Source: UBA6623 sp965248235 | GTDB lineage: Bacteria; Acidobacteriota; Terriglobia; Bryobacterales; UBA6623 | DNA length: 64,000 nt | Assembly (NCBI GenBank): GCA_965248235.1 | Contig: CBDFIU010000004.1 | Span: forward strand, 1,364,001-1,428,000 | Reading direction: 5' to 3' | In this document: positions 55,600 through 63,837 of the stretch, one piece after another | Layout: every line of letters begins with the position of its first letter | Position numbering within the stretch: the first letter of the stretch is position 1 | Notes under the pieces: model-generated | Told to the model about the DNA's origin: nothing | Databases searched by the model: none | Seen by the model: only the letters and a program-made list of their open reading frames with translations | Program-made: the position numbers and the translations under genes

Positions 55600-56726
55600 A
55601 GGTCGCGTTGGTTTCTCCTTTGCCTCCGGCCCCAACCGGAGTCGCCGACTACTCCGTCACGCTGGCTCGGGAACTTTCGCGCGCCATCCGCGTCGACCTC
55701 GTCTCGACGCTGGACGAAGATAGAGCGGCCGACTACGACGTCTGCCTCTATCACCTCGGCAACAACCCGCTGCACGGCGAGATTTACGATCTGGCGCTGA
55801 AGAGACCCGGCGTGGTCGTTCTCCACGATGCGGTCTTGCAGCACTTCCTGCTAGGGCGGCTCGACCGTGATGCTTACGTCGCGGAATTCGTCTACAACTA
55901 CGGCGAATGGATGCGGCAGTTCGCCGACGAACTCTGGCGGGCGCGAGCGGCGTCGGCGAGTGACGCTCGCTATTTTCGCTATCCCATGTTGCGCCGGATT
56001 GTCGAAAACTCTCGCCTGGTGATCGTGCATAACCCGGGGGCCGCTCGACTCGCCCGCCAGGCGGTCGCGGAGGGCCCGGCGCCGCCGATCGTCGAGATCC
56101 CCCATTTCGCGCCAGAGCCCCAATTACCCGACGGCCCCGCCCGCGCGGCGATCCGGGAGCGGCTCGGCATCCCCCCTGACGCGGTCGTGATCGGGACATT
56201 CGGTTACCAGCGGCCGACCAAGCGGTTGCGGTCGCTGTTGCGGGCCGTTCGCACGATTGAGGCGCCCTATCGATTGCTGCTGGTCGGCGATTTCGTGTCC
56301 GAAACCTACCGCCTCGCGATCGAGCCCCTGCTCGCCGAGCTGCCCGCGATTTGTCGGCCCTTCGTGCCGGAGGACGAGTTTTGGCGATTGGCCGCCATTA
56401 CGGATGTCGCGGTCAGTCTAAGGCATCCGTCGGCCGGTGAAACGTCGGGAATCGTCGTGAAACTGGCGGCTGCGGGAAAGCCCGTCCTGGTGACCGCCGG
56501 GGAGGAGAATGCCGACTATCCCGACGATGTGTTTTGGAAGGTCGACGCGGGCGAAACGGAAGTCGAAATGCTCGCTGAGATGCTGCGTGTGTTGGTGAAA
56601 GAGAACGAGTTAAGAGAGGTCTTGGGAAAGCGCGCCAAGCAACACATGGTGCGCCGCCACGCCCCACCCGCAACGGTCGAACTGTACCGGAAAGCGCTCC
56701 ATCAAGCGCCGCCGGGAATGTCTTGA
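55596..56726 (+). CDS. Glycosyltransferase, GT4-like
   Basis: A 376-residue cytoplasmic or membrane-associated enzyme, starting at GTG 55596. The N-terminal Rossmann domain begins VALVSPLPPAPTGVADYSVT, a typical GT4 start. The C-terminal domain has VIGTFGYQRPTKRLRSLLRA and ISDVAVSLRHPSAGETSGIV-like sequence (ITDVAVSLRHPSAGETSGI), where the Glu binds the nucleotide sugar. The acceptor is unknown; no cell-wall cluster surrounds it. It is translationally coupled to the YggS gene. Confidence 0.82.
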   Translation: MKVALVSPLPPAPTGVADYSVTLARELSRAIRVDLVSTLDEDRAADYDVCLYHLGNNPLHGEIYDLALKRPGVVVLHDAVLQHFLLGRLDRDAYVAEFVYNYGEWMRQFADELWRARAASASDARYFRYPMLRRIVENSRLVIVHNPGAARLARQAVAEGPAPPIVEIPHFAPEPQLPDGPARAAIRERLGIPPDAVVIGTFGYQRPTKRLRSLLRAVRTIEAPYRLLLVGDFVSETYRLAIEPLLAELPAICRPFVPEDEFWRLAAITDVAVSLRHPSAGETSGIVVKLAAAGKPVLVTAGEENADYPDDVFWKVDAGETEVEMLAEMLRVLVKENELREVLGKRAKQHMVRRHAPPATVELYRKALHQAPPGMS

Positions 56727-56848
56727 TACGGGTTCTTCTGGGCCGAGCCCCCCGTACATCGGCGCTGCGCTCCCCGGCTTCTGAGTAAGAGATTTTTCTT
56801 GAGGCCCTAAGGTGCGAATAGAATTGCTCGAGGAGCCTCGCGGAAGAT

Positions 56849-56868
56849 AGTACTAGTATTTACAGTAC
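56849..56868. promoter_or_regulatory. GTACT...AGTAC inverted repeat before the LuxR gene
   Basis: AGTACT AGTATTTAC AGTAC lies about 15-35 bp upstream of the regulator start at 56883. GTACT and AGTAC form arms around an AT-rich centre. It could be an operator for autoregulation, which is inference from position only. Confidence 0.25.
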
Positions 56869-56882
56869 GCGAGAGGTGTTTG

Positions 56883-57554
56883 ATGATCCGAGTCTGTGCT
56901 TGCGAATCACAACCGATTGTCCTTGAGGGCTTGAAGAGCAGTTTGTCCGGCGTTGATGATGTTGAGTTCATCGGATCGGTGGATGATCTGCGCTCTGTAT
57001 TCGATTTTGTGGCCGAGGAGACGCCTAAGGTTTGCCTGCTGGACAAGGCGTTCGGGACCAAGGCGGTCTTTCAGCTGGTGTCGGACATCAAGGCTCGGGT
57101 GCCGGAGACCGAGCCGGTATTGTGGGCGGCTGAAATTTCCGAAGTGGAATCTTTTCGCGCATTGCAGGTAGGGGCGCGCGGAATCCTGAAGAAGACCTTG
57201 CCGGTCGACGTGATCGTCGAGTGTCTCAGAACGGTCTCGAACGGGAATATTTGGATCGAGAGTTCGGTCTCGAATCAATTTGTCGGCTTCATCAACCGAC
57301 GCTCCACTCCGCGCCTGACGCTGCGGGAAGAAGAGATCCTCAGCCTCGTCATGCGGGGCATGAAGAACAAGCAAATCGCCGAAGAGCTTACCATCACCAC
57401 CGGGACCGTCAAAGTTCACCTGATGCACATCTTTGAGAAGACGGGGGTTAAGGACCGCTTCGAGCTTGCCATGTACGGTCGCAAACTGCGGGGCGGCACG
57501 CTAGAATTCGATAGTGAGACGGTTCCGCAGCCCGTGGCCCTGGCGATGCCGTAA
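56883..57554 (+). CDS. LuxR/NarL-type response regulator
   Basis: A 223-residue protein. The receiver domain has the phosphoacceptor Asp54 in KVCLLDKAFG; the usual acidic pair near residue 8 is reduced to one Glu (ACESQ), and Lys109-type residue is in ARGILKKTLPV. The LuxR helix-turn-helix (about 135-200) reads LTLREEEILSLVMRGMKNKQ, then IAEELTITTGTVKVHL. No histidine kinase gene is adjacent. It lies immediately upstream of the membrane glycosyltransferase gene. Confidence 0.85.
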   Translation: MIRVCACESQPIVLEGLKSSLSGVDDVEFIGSVDDLRSVFDFVAEETPKVCLLDKAFGTKAVFQLVSDIKARVPETEPVLWAAEISEVESFRALQVGARGILKKTLPVDVIVECLRTVSNGNIWIESSVSNQFVGFINRRSTPRLTLREEEILSLVMRGMKNKQIAEELTITTGTVKVHLMHIFEKTGVKDRFELAMYGRKLRGGTLEFDSETVPQPVALAMP

Positions 57555-58360
57555 CTCGCGCGTTGGGCGAGGATGAGCGGGCGGTGATGGTGTTCAACCG
57601 CCCGATCCACGGTCTCGCCGGTCTCCTGCTGGTTTTCCTTTTTCTTGCAAACCCGCGGTGGTCACCCGACAATTTCGGGGCGTTCCACGACGACTCGATT
57701 TATTTGAGTTCGGCCCGCGCTCTAGCAGAAGGGCGAGGCGCGGTGTTGCCGAGCGTGCCGGGCGATCCGGCGCAAACGAAGTATCCGCCGCTTTACCCGT
57801 GGATGCTGTCGCTGATTTGGCGCGTATGGCCCGTCTTCCCCGATAACTTGATTGCGGGATTTTGGGCTTCGGCACTGGCCGGGTGTGTTTTCCTGGCGGG
57901 TTGTTTTTTTTTGTTTCGCCAGTTGGGTTTGGCTGACCCGGCATGCCTGGGCTTGACCGCCGTCTGCGCGGCGCATCCCTTAACGCTCGTTCTGTCCACC
58001 AGCTTGCTGAGCGACATGCCCTTTATGGCGCTCGGTATCTGGGCTTGCGTCGGGGCTTGGGCGGTGTTGGCGAAGGACGATGAAACGTCGGGGAACTCCG
58101 GGCGGTGGTGGTTTGTGGTCGCGGCTATTGGCTTAGCCGTCGCCACACGGTCGGTGGGTATTGGCGTGGCCTTTGGGATTGGAGCCTTTGCCTTGCTCCG
58201 GGGGCGGACGTGGCGGGGGCCGGCCGCGGCGGGCTGCGGCCTGGCGGTATTGGGCATGATCGCTATTTGGTCCGGGCAGCGGGCCTGGGTGCCGGACTCG
58301 CCGGGGGTGGGGAGCGGATTTTCTCAGACAATGCTCTACTACACCCAGTTATCTGGGATT

Positions 58361-58368
58361 TATCGCTT
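58361..58368. repeat. Target site duplication of IS copy 2, left
   Basis: TATCGCTT, repeated exactly at 59405-59412 on the other side of the element. Eight-base duplications are characteristic of IS1595-family insertion. Confidence 0.9.
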
Positions 58369-59404
58369 GATGGGTATTTACTTGACTCAGGTATTGGGAA
58401 ATAGCCCCTACATGTTGTGGTCGTCCGTAGCGCGTGTCGCGGTGCCTCCGACCAGCGATTTGTAGGGTGCCGGTGGCACGGCGACGGCCTGTTGAACCAG
58501 GCGGTAAAAGAGCTTGCCTCGACTTCTGGACTTGCGGCGGTTGAAGCGGAAGGCGAATTCGTCGAGGTAGGAGTCGAGATGCTCGTGACTGACCGCTCCT
58601 TGATGCGTGCCCAGTATCCAGCGCTTCACTAACGACACCACGCGGTGCACCCGGGGGAGCAGTTTCGAGGCGCGCGCCGGTTGCCCCTCCAGGTAGCTCA
58701 CCTCGTGGCGATAGCCGTCGCCTTCGAGCGGTTCGTATCCCAGCCAACCGTCGGTATGGACCACGCTGCCGGGTTCGATCGACTCGCCGACGAAGGCCAT
58801 CAAGCTGTCCCCGGAGGCGTTGGGAATGGTGCGTATCCGAACCCGCCCGATGCCGGCACTATCTTCCTCGGCCGCTACTACAATCAGCGCCTTAGCGTCG
58901 GTTTGGCGACCGCGCACGCCCTCCTCCAAGCCTCCTAAGTAAGTCTCGTCAACCTCCACGCGCCCGCTGAGCCGATCGCGTCCGGGCCGCACCATGGCGC
59001 GCCGGAGCTTATGCAACCAAGTCCAGGCCGTTTTGTAGCTGCCCAGGCCCAACACCCGCTGCAAGCCCAGCGCGCTCGCCCCGTTCTTCTGGCTCGTGAG
59101 CCACCACATGGCTCGAAACCAACTCTGGAGGGGTTGGCGGGTGTCTTGAAATATTGTGCCCGCCGTTGGAGAAGCTTGATGCCCGCAGCCGGCGCACTCC
59201 AGCAGCGCTGTCCGCACCGCCCACGCTTTGTCGTGCCCGCATCGCGGACAACGAAAACCCTCCGGCCAGCGGAGTTGACACAGATACTCTCGACAGGCCT
59301 GCTCGGTGGCGAAACGCGCCTCGAACTCGGCCAGATTCCGAGGATAATCTTCCATTTCCCCGATCCTACATCTTGTGGTCACATGAGTCAAGTAAATACC
59401 CATC
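58369..59404 (-). mobile_element. IS1595-family insertion sequence, copy 2 (1036 bp, complete)
   Basis: Both terminal inverted repeats begin GATGGGTATTTACTTGACTC. The element carries one transposase gene and is flanked by the exact duplication TATCGCTT. It is about 99.6% identical to copy 3 by eye, with about four differences, so both insertions are recent. It splits the GT39-like gene. Confidence 0.95.
58408..59355 (-). CDS. IS1595-family (ISXO2-like) transposase
   Basis: A 315-residue protein from ATG 59355 (MEDYPRNLAEFEARF). An N-terminal zinc ribbon has CPRCGHDKAW and CAGCGHQA. The DDE-type core has the first Asp in VEVDETYLGG, the second in VHTDGWLGYE and the third catalytic region in the HRVVSLVKRWILGTHQG helix. 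It ends with TAG at 58408-58410. An in-frame ATG in the terminal repeat could add 16 residues but lacks a ribosome site. Confidence 0.93.
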   Translation of the reverse strand: MEDYPRNLAEFEARFATEQACREYLCQLRWPEGFRCPRCGHDKAWAVRTALLECAGCGHQASPTAGTIFQDTRQPLQSWFRAMWWLTSQKNGASALGLQRVLGLGSYKTAWTWLHKLRRAMVRPGRDRLSGRVEVDETYLGGLEEGVRGRQTDAKALIVVAAEEDSAGIGRVRIRTIPNASGDSLMAFVGESIEPGSVVHTDGWLGYEPLEGDGYRHEVSYLEGQPARASKLLPRVHRVVSLVKRWILGTHQGAVSHEHLDSYLDEFAFRFNRRKSRSRGKLFYRLVQQAVAVPPAPYKSLVGGTATRATDDHNM

Positions 59405-59412
59405 TATCGCTT
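59405..59412. repeat. Target site duplication of IS copy 2, right
   Basis: TATCGCTT, identical to 58361-58368. Confidence 0.9.
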
Positions 59413-59856
59413 TTATCCCAACCGCAAGGTGTTCTTCGACGGCAGGAGCGATTTCTACACGCCCGAGCTGCGCGAGGATTACCTACAGCTGATTGGATCG
59501 GGGTGGCGCTGGCTGGAGATTGTGAAGCGCGACGATTTCGATTCGGCGTTGTTGCCGCTCAACTGGTCGCTAACCAGCGCGATGAAGGTGCATCCGGATT
59601 GGGAAGTTGTCTACGATGATGGGCTAGCTGTTTATTTCGAGAGGGTTCGAAATTGAAAAGCCGCCGCCGAGCCGCGCTCGAGTCGCGGCCGGTGAAGGCT
59701 GGAAAAGCCATGGCATACAGGACTTGGCGATGACTGGGATACGCTACCATACCCCGGGGGGACTTACGGCAATTTCCGGGGGTCTTCTCTTAGGCTGGGT
59801 TAAGTAAGGATACGGTTGAAACCGCAGGATTCTGTGAATTTCAATTCAGGACCAGG

Positions 59857-60441
59857 ATGGTATTCAATGGGAACATCGAGGAGTTCCGACTCGTTGGGGC
59901 GGCGGCGTATTCGCCCGCGGAGACTAGGGTCGCGCCGGACGAGCGGACTCGGAGACCAAAAATAGTGTACTGGCTTCTCGGACTCTGTGCTCTGTTCGGC
60001 CTGTTGGCGACCGCCGAGGATTTGTGGCGGCGCAAGGTGTCGAACCCCATTGCGTTGGCCGCGTTTGTATCCGGCGTGGCGGCGCAGGCGGTGCTCCACG
60101 GTCTCGGCGGCGTCTGGGACTCTCTGCTGGGTGGCGTGATCGGATTCGCGGTTTTCCTGATCTTCTTCATGCTGGGCGGAATGGGCGGAGGAGATATCAA
60201 GTTGATGGCCGGGTTCGGCGCGATCATCGGAAGCCAACAGATCGTGATCGCCGCGATCATGGCGGCGCTGGCCGGCGGGCTGATGGCGTTGGCGTTCGTC
60301 GTTGTTCATTGGGCTAAGAAGAAGTTCGGTTCCGGCATCGCGGACTCGGCCCTGAAGAGTTCGATTCCTTACGCTCCCGCCATCACGGTGGGCGTGTTGC
60401 TCTCGTTTTTGAGTAGAGCTGATTTTTTGAGCCAGGGGTGA
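59857..60441 (+). CDS. cpaA: CpaA-like prepilin peptidase (A24 family)
   Basis: A 194-residue membrane peptidase of the Flp/Tad pilus system, which cuts the leader of Flp pilin. Both catalytic aspartates are present: Asp55 in TAEDLWRRKVSN and Asp113 in the GGGDIKLMAG motif (GxGD type). Six or so membrane helices follow the family pattern. The first 35 residues are hydrophilic and unusual; GTG 59965 would start nearer the first helix. It lies between IS copies 2 and 3 and just before cpaB. It appears intact. Confidence 0.85.
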   Translation: MVFNGNIEEFRLVGAAAYSPAETRVAPDERTRRPKIVYWLLGLCALFGLLATAEDLWRRKVSNPIALAAFVSGVAAQAVLHGLGGVWDSLLGGVIGFAVFLIFFMLGGMGGGDIKLMAGFGAIIGSQQIVIAAIMAALAGGLMALAFVVVHWAKKKFGSGIADSALKSSIPYAPAITVGVLLSFLSRADFLSQG

Positions 60442-60461
60442 ATTATGGATAAACGATTAAT

Positions 60462-60469
60462 TACGGTCA
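60462..60469. repeat. Target site duplication of IS copy 3, left
   Basis: TACGGTCA, repeated exactly at 61506-61513. Confidence 0.9.
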
Positions 60470-61505
60470 GATGGGTATTTACTTGACTCAGGTATTGGGA
60501 AATAGCCCCTTCATGTTGTGGTCGTCCGTAGCGCGTGTCGCGGTGCCTCCGACCAGCGATTTGTAGGGTGCCGGTGGCACGGCGACGGCCTGTTGAACCA
60601 GGCGGTAAAAGAGCTTGCCTCGACTTCTGGACTTGCGGCGGTTGAAGCGGAAGGCGAATTCGTCGAGGTAGGAGTCGAGATGCTCGTGACTGACCGCTCC
60701 TTGATGCGTGCCCAGTATCCAGCGCTTCACTAACGACACCACGCGGTGCACCCGGGGGAGCAGTTTCGAGGCGCGCGCCGGTTGCCCCTCCAGGTAGCTC
60801 ACCTCGTGGCGATAGCCGTCGCCTTCGAGCGGTTCGTATCCCAGCCAACCGTCGGTATGGACCACGCTGCCGGGTTCGATCGACTCGCCGACGAAGGCCA
60901 TCAAGCTGTCCCCGGAGGCGTTGGGAATGGTGCGTATCCGAACCCGCCCGATGCCGGCACCATCTTCCTCGGCCGCTACTACAATCAGCGCCTTAGCGTC
61001 GGTTTGGCGACCGCGCACGCCCTCCTCCAAGCCTCCTAAGTAAGTCTCGTCAACCTCCACGCGCCCGCTGAGCCGATCGCGTCCGGGCCGCACCATGGCG
61101 CGCCGGAGCTTATGCAACCAAGTCCAGGCCGTTTTGTAGCTGCCCAGGCCCAACACCCGCTGCAAGCCCAGCGCGCTCGCCCCGTTCTTCTGGCTCGTGA
61201 GCCACCACATGGCTCGAAACCAACTCTGGAGGGGTTGGCGGGTGTCTTGAAATATTGTGCCCGCCGTTGGAGAAGCTTGATGCCCGCAGCCGGCGCACTC
61301 CAGCAGCGCTGTCCGCACCGCCCACGCTTTGTCGTGCCCGCATCGCGGACAACGAAAACCCTCCGGCCAGCGGAGTTGACACAGATACTCTCGACAGGCC
61401 TGCTCGGTGGCGAAACGCGCCTCGAACTCGGCCAGATTCCGAGGATAATCTTCCATTTCCCCGATCCTACATCTTGTGGTCACCTGAGTCAAGTAAGTAC
61501 CCATC
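60470..61505 (-). mobile_element. IS1595-family insertion sequence, copy 3 (1036 bp, complete)
   Basis: Same length and orientation as copy 2, flanked by the exact 8 bp duplication TACGGTCA. Visible differences from copy 2 are one base in the right terminal repeat (GTAAGTAC for GTAAATAC), one near it, one giving Gly for Ser in the transposase, and one that removes the transposase stop codon. It is inserted in codon 9 of cpaB. Confidence 0.95.
60488..61456 (-). CDS. IS1595-family transposase, stop-loss variant
   Basis: A 322-residue protein from ATG 61456, with the same zinc ribbon and DDE-type residues as copy 2. The TAG used in copies 1 and 2 is AAG here, so translation continues KGLFPNT and stops at TGA inside the terminal repeat. 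Seven extra residues are unlikely to destroy activity. One Ser-to-Gly change (EEDGAGIG) is the other difference. Confidence 0.9.
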   Translation of the reverse strand: MEDYPRNLAEFEARFATEQACREYLCQLRWPEGFRCPRCGHDKAWAVRTALLECAGCGHQASPTAGTIFQDTRQPLQSWFRAMWWLTSQKNGASALGLQRVLGLGSYKTAWTWLHKLRRAMVRPGRDRLSGRVEVDETYLGGLEEGVRGRQTDAKALIVVAAEEDGAGIGRVRIRTIPNASGDSLMAFVGESIEPGSVVHTDGWLGYEPLEGDGYRHEVSYLEGQPARASKLLPRVHRVVSLVKRWILGTHQGAVSHEHLDSYLDEFAFRFNRRKSRSRGKLFYRLVQQAVAVPPAPYKSLVGGTATRATDDHNMKGLFPNT

Positions 61506-61513
61506 TACGGTCA
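61506..61513. repeat. Target site duplication of IS copy 3, right
   Basis: TACGGTCA, identical to 60462-60469. Confidence 0.9.
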
Positions 61514-62405
61514 TTTTGATGGCGGTCGTGGTGGCTTTGGTCATCACCGCGATTTTCTACCAGATTACGGTCGGGCGCCGACAGGTGCAGGCGGAAGTGC
61601 CGAAGAAGGTGCTGATTGTCGCCCAGCAAGATCTCCCGATCGGGAAGGTCATTACGTATGAAGATTTGCGGGCGATGGATTTCCCGGCTGAAGCGTACCC
61701 CCGGGGCGCATTCGGTAGTGATGATCGACCGCTCCGTGGTAAGCCCGATTCTTGAGAACGAGCCGATTCTCGCCGGTCGAGTGACCGAAAAAGGCGCGGG
61801 CGTAGGGCTGGCGCCGCTGATCCCGGAAGGGAAGCGAGCGGTGGCGATCGCGATTAATCAGGTGACGGGAGTGTCGGGCTATATCAATCCCGGGTCGGAG
61901 GTCGATATTCTGCTGACAGGGCAGCCCAAGGGAGCCAAAGAGCAGATCACCACGACGGTTCTCGAGAACGTCACGGTGCTGTCGACCGGACATCGTCTCC
62001 AAATGGATCCCGACGGCAAGCCGCAGAACGTCCCGGTCCTCAATATGCTTTTAGCTCCGAATGAGAGCGAACTGTTGACGCTGGCGACACAAGCGGGCCG
62101 TATCCATCTGGTTCTGCGCAATCCGATGGATGAGGAAGTGACCGCGAAGGCCCGCAAGCCCGTCAGGCAAAGCGATCTGTGGGCGAAGGTACGCCAGCGA
62201 GCGCCGCGACCGGCGCCGCGCTTCCCCCGCCTCCTCCTCCTCCGCCCCCTCCGGCGCAAGTGGAGATGATTCGAGGGAATAAGCGTTCGGTGCAGAAATT
62301 TTCCCGTTCCACGAACTAAGTTACCAAGGTGCCCCTATGTCCCTGTGTCCCCCAACCTTGTTGTTATTAAGCCCGTGTACGAAAACGGGCCTGCCTGATT
62401 GGCGA

Positions 62406-63795
62406 ATGATCAAGAAAATGCGGTTTCCGAGGCCGGTACGGAATCTATGGATCGTTGTCCTGACGGGACTGTTGTGTTTCGGTGCGACGGCGTACGCCGC
62501 CGAACCGATCCAGCAGCCGCCGGCGGGAGATGAGATCCCGCTCACTGTCGGGCGTTCGGTCGTGTTGGATCACCCCGATGAAATTCGCCGTATCGCGATC
62601 GCTGACGACGCCGTCGCCGATGCGATCGTCATTTCGACCCGTGAGATGTTGATCAACGGCAAAGCTCCCGGGCTGACGAGCATGGTGATCTGGTCGCGCT
62701 CCGGCGATCGGAACTTCTTCACGCTCAACGTCAAGATGAACGTCGAGCAGATCCAAGAGCACATTCGCGTCTCGTTCCCCGGGGAACAGGTTCGCTTGTC
62801 GGCCAGCTAAGGGTATCGTCACCCTGATGGGCAAGGCATCGAACGCGCAGGTTCTGGAACGGATCGTCGCCATGGTGAGCGGCCTGGGGGCGACGATTAT
62901 CAACAATGTCGAGATTCCGCCGGCGCCCGCCGAACGGCAGATCATGTTGCGGGTCAAGTTCGCGGAAGTGGACCGTCAAGCGCAGAACGAATTCGGAGCG
63001 GCGATCCTCAGTACCGGCGGTCTCAATACGCTGGGTCAGATAAACACCCAGCAGTTTGGTTCTCCGCGTTTGAGCAGTCTGGATGGAAGCATTCCCGCCA
63101 CGCTCGCTGGGCAGACTTTCACTTTCCAGTTGCAGGACATCCTGAGCGTTTTCGCGTTTCGCCCCGATTTGAATCTTGGCGCCGCGATCAAGGCGTTGCA
63201 TACCAAGAATCTCATTCAGATCTTGGCGGAGCCGAACGTGATTACGACCGACGGTAAGGAAGCTCATTTCCTCGTGGGCGGTGAATTTCCCGTGCCGGTC
63301 GTGCAGGGCGGCTCGAGTGCCGGGTCGGTCACGATCCAGTTCCGCGAGTTCGGGATCCGCTTCGACTTCCTCCCGAAGATCACGGAACGAGGATCGATCA
63401 AGATGCAGGTCAATCCCGAGGTCAGTGCTCTGGATTTCGCGAACGCGGTCCAGATTCAAGGCTTTTCCGTACCGGCGTTGAGTACTCGGCGTGTCGAGAC
63501 CGAGGTCGAACTGATGCCGGGGCAAAGCTTCATGGTGGGCGGGTTGCTTGACAATCGCATCGGGGACACGTTCAATCGAATTCCCGGGTTGTCGAGTATC
63601 CCCTTGCTTGGGCGGATTTTCAAGAGTTATCAGCGAGAGAAGCAAAGCTCGGAGCTGATGGTGTTCGTTACGCCGGAGTTTCCTGAAGTGATCGATGTCG
63701 GCGAGGCGCTGTCCTCCGTGCCGATGCCGGTGGAGTTCATGGAGCCGTTGGCCGACTACGTGGAGCGGCTGAAGGCGGAGAAGGCGAATCAGTAG
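62406..63795 (+). pseudogene. cpaC: cpaC/rcpA pilus secretin, one frameshift
   Basis: ATG 62406 gives a signal peptide (LWIVVLTGLLCFGATAYAA) and the pilus-secretin N-terminal domain (LTVGRSVVLDHPDEIRRIAI, NGKAPGLTSMVIWSRSG). A stop appears after VRLSAS at 62808; the protein-like sequence resumes in another frame as KGIVTLMGKASNAQVLERIV and runs to 63795. The second part holds the secretin domain: FAEVDRQAQNEFGAAI, ILAEPNVITTDGKEAHFLVG, FREFGIRFDFLPKI and GQSFMVGGLLDNR. CpaC forms the outer-membrane channel of the Tad apparatus. One frameshift separates the halves. Confidence 0.85.
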
Positions 63796-63837
63796 ATCGA
63801 TGGTCGCGTCTCCGACGACGCGTTTGAAGCGAGCAAT

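Larger units (their letters stand above)
57587..59656 (+). pseudogene. Membrane glycosyltransferase (GT39-like), interrupted by IS copy 2
   Basis: The left part (57587-58368) encodes multiple membrane helices and the early motif AFHDDSIYLSSARALAEGRG, with QTKYPPLYPWMLS typical of dolichyl-phosphate mannosyltransferase-like GT39 proteins. It stops inside IS1595 copy 2. The right part (59413-59656) reads FYPNRKVFFDGRSDFYTPEL in the same frame to the stop at 59654-59656. Removing the IS and one copy of TATCGCTT restores SGIYRFYPNRK and a continuous protein of about 340 residues. That is short for GT39 enzymes, so an older deletion is possible. The uninterrupted gene presumably glycosylated envelope components. 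Confidence 0.75.
60445..62320 (+). pseudogene. cpaB: cpaB/rcpC, interrupted by IS copy 3 and carrying two frameshifts
   Basis: ATG 60445 opens MDKRLITV; after removal of the IS and one duplication the frame continues ILMAVVVALVITAIFYQITV, a normal CpaB N-terminal anchor. The SAF-like domain follows (VPKKVLIVAQQDLPIGKVIT). Near 61690-61710 the frame shifts; the match continues VVMIDRSVVSPILENEPILA to RQSDLW. A second shift near 62180-62190 leads to a Pro-rich segment and the typical CpaB end VEMIRGNKRSVQKF, with TAA at 62318-62320. CpaB is a periplasmic assembly protein of the Tad secretin. Three lesions indicate a non-functional gene. Confidence 0.82.

Noticed and set aside
58361..59412. Glycosyltransferase remnant as a product of recombination between two IS copies
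   Set aside because: The exact 8 bp duplication on both sides and the in-frame rejoin indicate one simple insertion.
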